Origin: Craterostigma plantagineum
Taxonomy: Eukaryota; Streptophyta; Magnoliopsida; Lamiales; Linderniaceae
Assembly: GCA_027422505.1 (NCBI GenBank)
Contig: JAPQWV010000018.1
Location: 10,248,001-10,312,000, forward strand
Direction: 5' to 3'
Length of the DNA: 64,000 bases
Positions within the stretch are counted from its first letter, which is position 1. The number at the start of each line of letters is the position of its first letter. Below, piece by piece: positions 30,803 through 42,355 of this stretch. The notes beneath the pieces are model-generated. The model was not told where the DNA came from. It did not search any database and saw only the letters and a list, made by a program, of their open reading frames with translations. The translations under genes and the position numbers were made by a program.

Positions 30803-32693
30803 GTCCTAAGTTTGAATTCTAAGTCGAGTACACAACATTTTTAGAATATAAGTGTTTTTAGTTTATATTTTTGGTATTAGAACACCTTAGTGATTTTTGG
30901 GTGGACGAATAATAGGATTTTGAATAAATTTTTGGGACTTAAGAAAATAGATGTACGATTAGAGTTTGAGGTAGGTTATGATTTAGGGTTAGAGATTTGC
31001 GGGTCTCTTTAGAATGACAGGCTGGAATGAGAAAATTCGGGTAGCTAAGTTTTGTATCCTAAGTTTTGAAGATTTTTGGCCACAAAGAATAATGTTAGGT
31101 GTTTTAGGGTTTTCGATAGATGAGGATTACTAGATTGGAGACATTTTCGGGCGTGTGAATTGATATTGGCTCTTTTATATTTTCGATTTTTCAAGATCAA
31201 CTTTCGGGTATGAACTGGAATATTTGGAGAAAACTATTTTAGTAAGTTCTGAGTAGAGCGTGAATATTCTCTCAGGGAGAATTTATTTTCAGTGTAATAT
31301 TTCATGTTATGAGCATTGCACTTGCACACCATACCAATGCAAGTATTGAATACCGTGTGAATCGTTAATGCCTTGTTATATTAGTGAGAAGGGGTAGAGT
31401 ACGGTTACGAGAAATTTATGATTACTGTAGGAGCTGAGGTTATTATTAGAGGACTAGAAATAGTGATCAGCAAGATAGTGTGCTAACTCAAGAACGGCAG
31501 ACTGGCGTAAGTTATCGTGTGCGCTCGAGGCGTGTGTGACTCAGGTGTATCAGGTCGATGAGCATCCGGTGCATAAGACTTGGGCAGCGACTCGAGTACA
31601 TCAGGCCGGTAATCGTCAGTGTGTAGGACTTGAGATGTGGAGCTACCTATCATTTTAGTAAGTGGATGAGTGGGTTGAATATGCGACATATTATTTCGTG
31701 TAGAATTGGAGGAATTTATTTTCAGTATTGCATTTTATATTATTGGAAAGAATGGACTAGCAGGAAGATGCCTTTTGTGAACATGTAGGCGAACTGCTAG
31801 TGGACTAGTGGGAAGATGCCTTTCGTGAACGTTTAGGCGAACCACTAGTACAGTACATGTTGCCTAGCAGGAAGATGTCCTTTGTGAACATTTGGGCGAA
31901 CTGCTAGTAAACTAGTGGGAAGATGTCTGGTGTGAACATTCAGACGAAAACTAGTTTAGGTTGAAAATAGTGAAATGAGTGATCTAACAGGAAGATGTCT
32001 TTCGTGAACGTTTAGACGAACTGCTAGTACAAGCTATCTAGTGGAAAGATGCCTTTTGTGAACATTAAGGCGAACCACTAATATAGTACCTGTTGTCTAG
32101 TGGGAAGAGGTCTGGTGTGATCATTCACACGAACCACTAGTACATGTTAGTAGTGAAAGGAACGTTCTTGCAGGAAGATGTCTGGTTGAACATTCAGACG
32201 AACTGCCTGTGTAGGATATTATGATTGTTATAAATACGCGACATGAATCTAGATTGTTTAGCCATGATGTGAATTATATGTAGTTTGGGATGATGAAAAA
32301 AAAATGAGCGTGCATTTATTTATGAGAGGATGTGGGAACGGGGATTGAGTGCACGCTGCATACATGCATATTATTCACCTACTGGGCAAATGCTCAGGTT
32401 TTCGTGTTGTAGATACCAAGCTCGACGCTACGTTGCGGCTGAGGCGGGCTTATGGCGGTGCTCCACGGACTTTTGAGGGCAAGGCTGTACATGGATGCGA
32501 CCTGTGGAGCGTCATTAGGGTTTTTAATATTTTGAGATTTTGGGGGCTACCGCCTTTGTATAGGCGCTACTTTGTAGAACGACTTTTGTTGTAGTATATT
32601 GTATTTTAAGAAAAAATTTGTTAGACGGGTCTTCCGCGACTTACGTTGTGAAAATCCGCCAGTAATCTTAGATAGAAAGTGAGGGTCGCTACA
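30803..32693 (+). repeat. Gypsy LTR (family C relative), 5' LTR of a gag-only element
   Basis: Its 3' half matches the LTR at 42356-45267 in layout: GAGTGCACGCTGCATACATG, TTCACCTACTGGGCAAA, a GACTTTTGAGGGC block, TTCCGCGACTTACGTTG and a GAGGGTCGCTACA end at 32693. The left edge is not defined; it abuts the family A LTR. A TATAAATA lies at about 32229, just after the hairpin array. No gene is present. Confidence 0.6.
31757..32209 (+). repeat. Array of eight stem-loop repeats inside the gypsy LTR
   Basis: Eight units of about 44 bases at 31757, 31805, 31864, 31912, 31984, 32038, 32097 and 32167. Each has outer arms CTAGCAG/CTGCTAG or CTAGTGG/CCACTAG, inner arms GCCT/AGGC or GTCT/AGAC, and a common core GTGAACATT. 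Arm sequences switch together on both sides, so base pairing is kept. Some units carry arm mismatches (31912, 31984, 32167). No coding potential. Confidence 0.9.
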
Positions 32694-32762
32694 TCATATT
32701 ATATATATTTTTATTGTTTAAATTTTTTGTGGACAAACTTTGACAATTAATTTCTCATTCAT

Positions 32763-33645
32763 TTGATATCGATCTTGAACAAATTAATAGTCGATAATTC
32801 CTCTCAAAACGTGTATTATGAATATTTCATCAATTTCAAGTTTCGTTGGACGACGCTTCTTGATAGCGGAATATTGGCTGCGTACTTTAGAAAACATGTT
32901 TTATATAGCCGCGTACCTGAACACGAGAAAGTTCTATGCGCGGTGTTCATGCTGAGAGGGAGCGCCGAATTTTGGTGGGATACCATCAAAATTCTCGAAG
33001 ACCCCTCTACCATGACGTGGGAAAGGTTGAAGGAACTTTTCCGAGCAAAGTACTTCACAGCACCTGATCGAGCACTGAAGATGAATGAATTCATTAACCT
33101 GAAGCAAGGAGGGATGACTGTTGCAGATTACATCCGTAAATTTGAACAGTTGTCGAGATTTGCGCTACACATGGTCTCGACGGATGAGCTAAAAGTGGAG
33201 CGCTTCATAGAGGGCCTCACACCTGAAGTCTACCGTGACGTTAGTATGGTGGGAACGCACGGGATCTCATACGCTCGTGTCGCAGAACGGGCAATTGTGG
33301 CCGAACAAGCAAAGGCGAGAATTTCGAAGGCTCAGGAAGAAAAAGAGGAAAGTGGAGAGCCAACAAGAACATAAAAAGCGTCAAATCTTCGAAAAGGGCC
33401 CAAATAATCAAAGCAATATACAATGGCAACAGAACTGGTGGTCGATGTCTAATCAAGGAACGACTAACCTCCCGAATCAACTTCGGAAGATCACTCCCCA
33501 ATGCCAACAGTGCGGGCGATTCCACAAAGGCATTTGCTATAGGACAGGCCCTATATGTTTCCAATGTGGGAAGCCGGGGCACTACGCTAGAAACTGCCAA
33601 GAAAATCCACCGCAAATTGAAGTCAAACGATTGTACGACCACTAA
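32763..33645 (+). pseudogene. gypsy Gag with CCHC knuckle, frameshifted
   Basis: First frame 32763-33374: retrotransposon gag signature (LRGSAEFWWDTI, ELFRAKYFTAPDR, MNEFINLKQGGMTVADYI, FIEGLTPEVYRDVSM). After a frameshift near 33350 the frame to 33645 carries CQQCGRFHKGICYRTGPIC and the knuckle CFQCGKPGHYARNC (33565-33606). The N-terminal 30 residues look foreign to gag. Only a short trace of the protease start follows (FTLTNEVEANPD, near 33660), then the PPT at 33977-33987, so pol has been deleted. It is related to the family B gag. Confidence 0.82.
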
Positions 33646-33976
33646 CCCAAGCTCGGATGTTCACCTTAACAAATGAAGTAGAAGCGAACCCAGATATCGT
33701 ACCAAGTATGTAAATACTTAAAGCGTACACATATAGACACGATCATAGAAAGTAATACGCCAATGCATTCCTGGTGACCTTCCAGGGTTAACCCTGACCA
33801 AGATCAATCTAGTATTAAAGCCATTCTAAATTTTACACTTCATTTCCGACACATGTTAAATGAGTTGCGTAAATTGATAAGACCAGTCAGGTGGAGAAAC
33901 CACCTAAATAAGGGAGGATGATATGAAATGATCCCCAGTTATTCCATTCGATGAATTTCGGAGACGAAATTCTTTT

Positions 33977-33987
33977 AAGGGGGGAGA
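33977..33987 (+). other. Polypurine tract of the gag-only gypsy element
   Basis: AAGGGGGGAGA directly before the LTR start TGTAATACCCG at 33988. Confidence 0.8.
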
Positions 33988-34832
33988 TGTAATACCCGTA
34001 AAATTTAATACGGGACTTTGAGGTAATTATCAATCTGATTCGTAACTTCGAAAGTATGGTTAGTTATTTCGAGAATTTAAACGGGAATGTAAGTTGTATT
34101 ACACTAGCCTTGAATTAATTGGAACAATTACTAATTAGGTGGTCGATAGATAAAATTTGGACAAGAGATTTATTTTGTGTGAAGTAGTGATACAATTAAG
34201 GCTTGGGAAATTTCCGGATGATTTAAAAGGGCTAAATTCGAAATACTTTGCATAAGGCCTAATATAAAAACCTTACTTAGCAAAAGAGGAAACCAACGTC
34301 ACCAGCTGCATGCCTTTTTGTGTCCACTTTCCAATGTGTTGAAATAATATGTATATGGCCTCCCAGTAGTCTTTTGCGCGCGAAGGTGTCGAGCCTAACC
34401 TAGGGCTTTAGGGCTCTGTGAAATAGGAATGTGGGAAAAGAAGAGTGTGCATTATATCATGTTGTGAGATATTGGGATTGGGGTTGAGTGCACACTTGCA
34501 TACATGAATTTTATTCACCTACTGGGCAAATTGCTCAGTGTTTATGTGTAGTAGGTACTAGTCTGACGCTGATACGCGTCGAGACTGAGGCGGCTGGTGG
34601 CGGTCCTCCAAGGACTTTTGAGGGCTGTGTGGTACATGGATGAAGACCTGTGGTGGGCTTTTGGTCTTTTGACATTTTTGGGGCTTTGGCCCGTGTATAG
34701 TAAAGACAATGTAGACGGACTTTTATAGTAATGTATATTATTTTAGGAAAAAGTTTTTAATTAGACGGGCCTTCCGCGGCTTACGTTGCGGAAATCCGCC
34801 ACTAATCGTACTTAGAAACGAGGGTCGCCACA
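33988..34832 (+). repeat. Chimeric family C LTR, internally deleted
   Basis: Begins TGTAATACCCG after a PPT and ends GGGTCGCCACA. Up to about 34355 it is only distantly related to the LTR at 42356. From about 34356 (TGGCCTCCCAGTAGTC) to 34832 it is nearly identical to 44784-45267. It is followed by CGACT, the same junction as at 45268. I infer a recombination joint at about 34356 between the 3' LTR of the gag-only element and a copy of the solo LTR. Confidence 0.75.
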
Positions 34833-36014
34833 CGACTTTTGTAAGTCAATGCCTGACGTGCCAGCAAATAAAAGCCGAGCATCAAAAGCCGGCAGGGATG
34901 CTGTAACCACTACCCATCCCAGAGTGGAAATGGGATAACATTACTATGGATTTTGTCGTGGGATTACCAAAGAACGTGAAAGGGCATGATGCCATTTGGG
35001 TGATCGTCGACCGACTAACCAAGTCTGCCCATTTCCTACCAATAAGTACGACTTTCTCCATGGAACGATACGCAGAGCTTTACATTCAGGATATAGTACG
35101 ACTGCACGGCATCCCATTATCTATAGTTTCGGATCGCGACTTCAGATTTCTGTCGAAATTCTGGACGAGTCTGCAAAAGGCGATGGGAACGAAGCTATCC
35201 TTTAGAACTGCTTACCATCCGCAGACGGACGGTCAATCTGAGCGGACGATTCAGACGCTGGAGGACATGCTACGAGCGTGTGTACGATTTTAAAGGAAAT
35301 TGGAGTAGGTACCTCCCACTCATTGAGTTCTCGTACAATAACAGCTTCCACGTCACTATCGGGATGGCACCGTACGAAGCGCTATACGGGCGTAGGTGCC
35401 GATCCCCAGTACATTGGGACGAAGTCGGAGAACGGGCAATGTTAGGCCCCGACATAGTACGAGAAATGACAGAAGCCATTACCACGATAAGAGAAAGAAT
35501 GCGAACGGCGCAGAGCAGGCAGAAGAGCTACACGGATCAAAGACGTCGACCACTGGAATTCGAAGAAGATGACATGGTGTTCGTAAAAGTATCACCAATG
35601 AAGGGCGTGAAAAGATTCGGGAAGAAAGGGAAGCTAAGCCCTAGGTATATTGGACCCTTTAGAATAGTGAAAAGGGTTGGCGAGGTAGCATACCAATTAG
35701 AGCTGCCAGCGTCATCGCAAATACATGACGTTTTCCACGTCTCGACACTACGAAAGTATATAGCCGACCCGGATAACGTTCTAGGAAATGAATCCCTGCA
35801 TCAACTGTTGAAACCGGATCTGAGTTATGAAGAGATTCCGATGGAAATATTGATGCACGAAACTAAGAGACTTAGGAATAAAGATATTCCTTTAGTGAAA
35901 GTGTTGTGGCGGAACCAGTCTACGGAAGAAGCCACATGGGAACGGGAGGACGAAATGAGAATTCGTTATCATGAGTTGTTCCATATGTGTTGATTTCGGG
36001 GGCGAAATCCTCCT
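34833..36014 (+). pseudogene. Family B gypsy: integrase core and chromodomain-like end (copy 1)
   Basis: Integrase in frame 34946-35293: [10 protein letters not shown] (first Asp), IVSDRDFRF (second Asp), [13 protein letters not shown] (Glu). A one-base frameshift follows near 35280-35290 and the frame 35280-35993 continues: YNNSFHVTIGMAPYEALYG, then the GPF region LSPRYIGPFRIVKRVG, then a chromodomain-like C-terminus (LVKVLWRNQ..EEATWERED). Chromodomains steer chromovirus integration to marked chromatin. The domain order and long LTRs suggest a Tekay-like chromovirus, which I hold moderately. The 5' part was removed at 34833, the family C junction. Confidence 0.85.
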
Positions 36015-36026
36015 TAAGGGGGAGGA
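36015..36026 (+). other. Polypurine tract of family B
   Basis: AAGGGGGAGGA lies immediately before LTR start TGTAGGACCCG at 36027. The same tract precedes the LTRs at 46366 and 53895. Confidence 0.8.
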
Positions 36027-38901
36027 TGTAGGACCCGTGTCCCCGCGAACTAGGTCGGCCAATAAATTTCGTTTATGATCTGAATGATTTCGTGTTAATA
36101 ACGTATATGTCCTATGTCTATGTCACTTTATGAATTTCGTGCTCGTGACTGATATGGGAATTTCGTGCAAGCCAAGGATTTTGTGTTCATGACCCTTAAT
36201 TTATGAAAGGGAAATTTCGAAAACAGGAACGGAAATGACTAATGATAGTCAAATGATTGTTGGGCTAGGAATTAAATTATTGTTAGTGGGCTAGAACTTA
36301 ATTCAGACCCAAAGCCAAGCAAGTTGGGAGACAACATTTCCTAATTCAAGGAAGACCCACGCCCACTCTATGCTTCCCTCACTATAGGTAAAGAAAATAT
36401 CTAACTAAGGAATCACAACACTCTAATCTCACTTAAGAAAAAGTAACGAAAACCCAAGGAAGGAAGAAGGAAGGAGACGAGAGAAATTCCAAGCCACAAG
36501 CACACCAACTAGCTTAGGATTTCGGACTTGGTAAGTGAAAATCCTCCCTGAGCTTGTAAATTCCGTATAATCAGAAGTTCCTAAATGTTTAATCACATCA
36601 AGGTCATGAAGAATTAAGAAATTTAGCATAGGGAGAATGCGAAAACCCTAAGTATGAAGTGAAAGCTTAGATTAAGATCCTTATTTGGATAAATTTATGA
36701 TTGGATAGTTTAATATATGATTTAGAACCTATAACCCTTGCCTTTAAGTTAAGAACCACACGATTTTGGTAGAGAAAGATGGAAGTGAGGAGATTCGACT
36801 AGGTTAATAATATGAATCTAGTTTCGATAGGATGAATGGTAAGGTTTCGATCGAAACTGAGTGAATTAGAGCTTCGATTGAATGTAATTAATCAAAGGAC
36901 TTTCGATCGAATGAAGGGAGCATTTTAGGGTTTCGAGCGACAATTAGAAACCACGAATTTAGCTTGGAATCGAACCAATTTTAAATAGTAAACTTAACAA
37001 GCCATGAGTTTCGATCGAAACTCATCTTAATACATGAGTATCGATCGAAACCCCAAACTAAACCCATGCAATTGCTCGAAAGTGATCCTTTCCCATGTAG
37101 GGTTTCGAGCGAAACCTAAGATGACGCCATGCAGACGTCATCAAACTGCGAAACCCCACCCAAACCACATGCAATCAATCGAAATTGGCCTCTCCATTAT
37201 GCATGGTTTCGGGCGAAACTAGGTGATGTCAGGCCGACGTAGATTCGCGGCGAACCTCACTCACACCATATGCACTTTCGATCGAAACGGAGATGATGAG
37301 ATGGTGATGTCAATAAACGGCGAAACTCGCCCTCGCACTATGTATGTTTTCGGCGAAACTAAGCTATGTTACTCCATCAAATCGAAATTAGGGATTGATA
37401 CCCACTAGTCTCGATCGAAAGTGGTTGACAAATACGACTTTCGATCGAAACAAATCTCGGCGAAACCCATGCAAGTCAGAAATTGAATTGGTCGAAAGTG
37501 GTTAATTCCCATGCGTGGTTTCGATTGAAACTAGAGTTTGATGAACATCGATTGGACAAAATTGAATCGGGCGAAACCAATTCTAATTTTAACTCACGTT
37601 CACCGATATGTGTAGCTAGGGTCGAAACTAAACTCTAATATAATGTGGTATAGAAATCAATTAACTTAGGACATTAATAAGGCAAATCGAGTGGCTTGAG
37701 GTCTAGGGAATTAATACCAGCCTAAGTAATTAGTATGACGAAAATTAGTAGTTCGACGAATTAGCTAAGGAAAGCGCAATTTACTAACACTCTAACCATT
37801 TTATGCAAGTCGAACGGATAGGGACCTCACGAGGAAGTAAGCTAATTAAAGCTCGGACGACAGGGAATTCAACTACGACACGTAACTTGCCTGCGTCTAA
37901 TTATGTGATTACGTGCCTACATGACTTTATGTGAAACGTGTATGTTACGACATGATTATTTATATGCATGAAGGTATGATTTGCATAATTACGTGAACAT
38001 GGCATGAGTATTTGCATGCATACGTAGTACGTAAGACATGATGTACGAGCGTGCATAAGATCGCCTGTGTGCGATAGATATTCGCCAATATTGGCGTCTG
38101 TGTCGACTCAATGAAGAGTCACGGCTCCCCTATGCGACCATGGCAATAAGATGCCGTATTGCCTGGAATAAGAGGCAGGGGAAATACCCCGTATGCGGGA
38201 GATGCAACCTGGAGGATGCGACCCGAGGCATGCACTACCCAGAGGGACTGAGGTTAGTGGCCTCGGTGTTGGCTACCAGTGAGAAGCGTCCGCGTGGAGG
38301 CACCACTATGTAAGGGAAGATTCCTTCGGGTGACGTTCTAGTGTGCAAACCCCACATATGCAAGAATCCCTCGAGGATTGAGATCTCTATGATATGGCGA
38401 TGGGATAGAAAGCCGAGGGCCCATATGACGTAAGAGTCTAAGAAAAAGAGTACGAGTCAGGAAGAAGAGTATGAACATTAGTAAGCGACGGCGTGGATTG
38501 CCGATCTTTAGGACACGTGCATACGTGCATAATTTCTGCTTACTGAGCCGCGGTGGCTCATCCCTTACGTTACGTGTTGTAGGTACTAGCGATCACGGTA
38601 CGTGATCTAATGATGGTGCAAGGCCAGTCTTTTGGAGCTTCCGGCTGCTTTTGAGGCGAAAGTGTGTGTATGGATGACGACCTGTGAATGCCGGGCGTAT
38701 AGGAGTTTTTGCTGTGCACGTACACACTTTTGTGTGGATATGAAAATGATGAAATGTAGAAAGACTTAAGAATATTCTTTTGACTTGTATGTATGAACTA
38801 CCAACTTTAAAACGAAAAATTTATCCGCATTCTTACGACAACGCACCGTTAGACGCTTAGGATTACAACGAATTACGAAAACGGGACGGCGGGTCGTGAC
38901 A
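36027..38901 (+). repeat. Family B gypsy LTR 1 (2875 bp)
   Basis: TGTAGGACCCGTGTCC to GGCGGGTCGTGACA, with inverted ends and a PPT before and PBS after. The region 36790-37640 is filled with TTTCGATCGAAA-type palindromes (at least seven TCGATCGA). The region 38068-38199 is a chain of short hairpins. It acts as 3' LTR for 34833-36026 and 5' LTR for 38902 onward. Small open frames in it are not genes. Confidence 0.9.
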
Positions 38902-38904
38902 GAG

Positions 38905-38916
38905 TGGTATCAGAGC
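38905..38916 (+). other. Primer binding site of family B
   Basis: TGGTATCAGAGC, a perfect initiator tRNA-Met complement, 3 bases after LTR 1. Confidence 0.9.
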
Positions 38917-39056
38917 TTCGGTCGCAGGTCCTGCAGGCTGTCCATACACACACACTCAAAAGCACGGAAGCGGCCTTGCTTTTAAGTACCATGTTATGTG
39001 AATTTCTCGTATGGTTTGATTTATTGGCCTTAGGAATTGTCAGGATAGGTTGAACA

Positions 39057-42000
39057 ATGGTAAGACTTAGGGGTGAGGGCAATAGGGATTCAGAACAGGG
39101 TAGGGACACTACTAACCCTACCGATAGTCGGGATGCTACCATCCTGCAACTCACGGAGTTGGTCCGACAGCAGTCGGCCCAAATCCAGCAGCTTATCCAA
39201 CAGCAAAATGCTGGAGGACAATCAGCTAGCTTACCTCCCCCACCTGAACGAATTGAGATGATAGGGGAGAGGTTCCGAAAGCTTAACCCTCCGTTGTTCG
39301 AGGATGCCGTAGATCCCACCTCAGCCGAGGATTGGCTCAGGACGCCGAAAAATATGTTCCAACGTAGCCGTACGCCTGAGGCGGAAAAAGTGATGTGCGC
39401 TGCCTACCTTCTGAGGGGGAGCGCTGGGCTGGTGGGGTACCATCTCAGCCATCGAAAACCCACTTACGATGAGCTAGGATCGGTTTAAGGAGCTCTTTCG
39501 AGGAAAGTACTACACCGATCCTGTCCGAGCTCAAAGGATGAATGAGTTCATCAACCTCCGCCAAGGCGCAATGACAGTGGCGGAGTACATCAGGAAGTTC
39601 GAGCAGCTATCAAGATTCGCTGGTCACATGGTCAGTACAGATGCGCTCAAGATCGAGCGGTTCATGGAAGGATTAAAGCCAGAGCTATACAGAGATGTGA
39701 GTATGGCAGGAATCCAAGGAGCCACGTACGCGCAAGTGGCGGAAAGGGCACTAGTGGCGGAGCAAGCCGAGGCTAGGATTGCTCGCACCCAAGAAGCAAA
39801 GCGTAAGTTCGTACAAGGGCCGCAAGGGAGCGGAGGCAATCAAAAGCGGCAGCTCGTAGCCAAGGGTGGGAAGCCAAACTTCTAGAACCGACCAGGACCA
39901 CCCCAACAATTCAACCCAAATCAGGGTAGACCTCAGCTGAACCTACCCTTATGCCCAAAGTGTGCACGAAGGCACACGGGAGCCTGCAACTCCCAAAATG
40001 CTACCTGCTTCAAATGTGGCAGGACGGGCCACTACCTTAGGGCGTGTCCGGAAAATGGATTCGGAAGCCAAGCTGGGAACCCGGCGGCACCACCAAGGGT
40101 ACCGACCCGGGTTTATACTCTCACGTCCGAGGAAGCGGAAAGCAACCTGGCCGTGGTAACAGGTACCCTCCTCATTCACCAAACCCCCACATGCATCTTA
40201 GTTGACTCGGGAGCGACGCACTCGTTCGCATCTACTAAGTACGTCACGAGAGTAGGAGTCACGCCTCATAGAGCTGGGTTCAAGTATAGCGTAACAGTTC
40301 CAAACGGGAATCCCACCCAAACTAACCACATACTACGGGATTGCCCAGTAGTAATCGGGGATAAGAAACTACCCATAGACCTCATAATAATTCCTATGAA
40401 TGATTATGAGGTGATCTTCGGAATGGATTGGCTATCGAAGTACGGAGCCGTCATAGACTGTCACCGCAAGATAGTCACGCTCAATATGGACGGGAATGAA
40501 CCCCTTAGGTTCGTAGGAACTAGCAAGGGGACTAAGATCTCTAGGATATCAGCGTTAAAAAGCCCAACGGCTGATCAAATCGGGTTGCGAAGCATATCTA
40601 GTGTTCGCTATCAAAACTGAAGAGAACGCCTCTCCGAAATTCGAGGAAGTGCCGGTAGTTAAGGAATTCCCCGATGTATTTCCCGAGGAATTGCCAGGAC
40701 TATCACCGATAGGAAAATAGAATTCGCTATAGATCTGGTGCCTGGAGCAGCACCAGTATCTAAGACCCCATACCGGCTAGCACCGACGGAAATGAAGAAG
40801 TTAAAGGATCAACTCGACGAATTCATGCAGAAGGGTTCATACAGCCGAGTTTCTCCCCTTGGGGAGCGCTGGTGCTATTTGTAAAAAAGAAGGATGGGTC
40901 CATGCGATTATGCATCAACTAAAGGGAATGGAACAAACTAACCATCAAGAACAAGTACCCACTCCTGAGAATAGACGACCTGTTCGATCAGCTACAAGGC
41001 GCAACGGTTTTCTCCAAGATCGACTTTAGGTCGGGCTATCATCAGTTAATGATTCGGAAGGAAGATGTCCCGAAGACGGCCTTTAGTATCCGTTATGGCC
41101 ACTACGAGTTTCTGGTGATGCCATTCGGGCTGACTAATGCGCCAGCGCCCTTCATGGATTTAATGAACCGGGTGTTCAAGCCATACCTGGATAGGTTTGT
41201 CATCGTCTTCATTGATGACATCCTAATCTACTCGAGGACGAAGGAGGAACACGAAGAACACTTAGGGATAGTTCTAGGTATACTACGGGAGAAGCAACTT
41301 TACGCCAAGTTCAAGAAGTGCGAGTTTTGGCTTGACCAAGTCGCCTTCTTGGGGCATTTAGTATCCGGAGCAGGGATTTCAGTTGACCCGAATAAAATCG
41401 AAGCTATCAACAATTGGCCCCGACCGACCAATGTGACGGAAGTACGAAGCTTCCTCGGTCTGGCGGGTTATTATAGGAAATTCATTAAGGATTTCTCGAA
41501 GATAGCGTCTACACTAACGTGGCTGACTAGGAAGAATACCCTGTTCCAGTCGTGGAATGTGGACGGAGCTTCCAAGAACTGAAAGAGCGGCTTACGACGG
41601 CCCCAGTTCTCACCATACCCTCAGGGACTGGAGGGTTTACCGTTTATAGCGATGCGTCAAAAAACGGGTTAGGGTGCATACTAATGCAGAACGGAAATGT
41701 AGTAGCATACGCTTCTCGTCAACTAAAAGAGTACGAGAAGAATTACCCGACGCACGACTTAGAACTTGCGGCAGTGGTCTTTGCTCTCAAGATTTCGAGG
41801 CACTACCTCTATGGAGAGCGATGCGAGATATACATAGACCACAAGAGCCTCAAGTATTTCTTTACCCAAAAGGAGCTGAACATGAGGCAAAGGAGGTGGT
41901 TAGAGTTAGTCAAGGATTACAACTGTGTAATCAACTACCACCCAGGCAAGGCGAATGTAGTAGCCGATACCTTAAGCCGAAAAGCAGTGAGTGCAGAACT

Positions 42001-42355
42001 GCAACTACTGGAAATAAAAGTCGTACAACTAGGCGAAGTTGAGACGCTACTAACAGCCTTAACGTTGCAAACCAATGCTGCTAGAGCAGATTAAGACAGC
42101 ACAAGTAGCGGACGAGTTTTATACGAAGATTAAAGAAGCGCAACCGGAACAAACGACAGGAGATCTCATAATGAGGGAAGATGGAAGGTTATACTTCAAG
42201 AATCGATTGCATGTGCCAGATGACGACGAACTTTGAAGAACGATCATGCGGAAGCACATGCCACAACATACTCTGTCCACCCAGGAGCCACGAAGATGTA
42301 CAGAGACCTACGGGGAAACTATTGGTGGCCAGGCATAAAAAGGGACATCGCGACT
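39057..42355 (+). pseudogene. Family B gypsy gag-pol, copy 1 (gag to start of integrase), broken
   Basis: Gag starts MVRLRGEGNRDSEQG at 39057. A frameshift at about 39473 precedes RFKELFRGKYYTDP and FINLRQGAMTVAEYI, then TAG at 39883-39885. The knuckle [14 protein letters not shown] is near 40008-40049, protease [13 protein letters not shown] near 40195-40235. A frameshift follows near 40560 and an in-frame TAA at 40920-40922 after LCIN. RT reads [13 protein letters not shown] and [10 protein letters not shown] (41205-41235). RNase H reads [14 protein letters not shown] to DTLSRKA (41640-41985), followed by the H2C2 linker. It is cut at 42355 by the solo LTR; the target CGACT is duplicated at 45268. 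Confidence 0.88.

Noticed and set aside
30448..30807. Target duplication for the lone family A LTR
   Set aside because: Flanking pentamers CCAAT and GTCCT do not match.
31757..32209. CRISPR-like pattern of repeats with spacers
   Set aside because: Units are diverged stem-loops with irregular spacing inside a plant LTR; no cas genes and a eukaryotic context.
37223..37408. 61-codon frame with the same translation at 55089-55274
   Set aside because: It lies in LTR 1 and LTR 3, which are near-identical DNA copies; LTR 2 does not keep the frame, so identity reflects duplication, not coding constraint.
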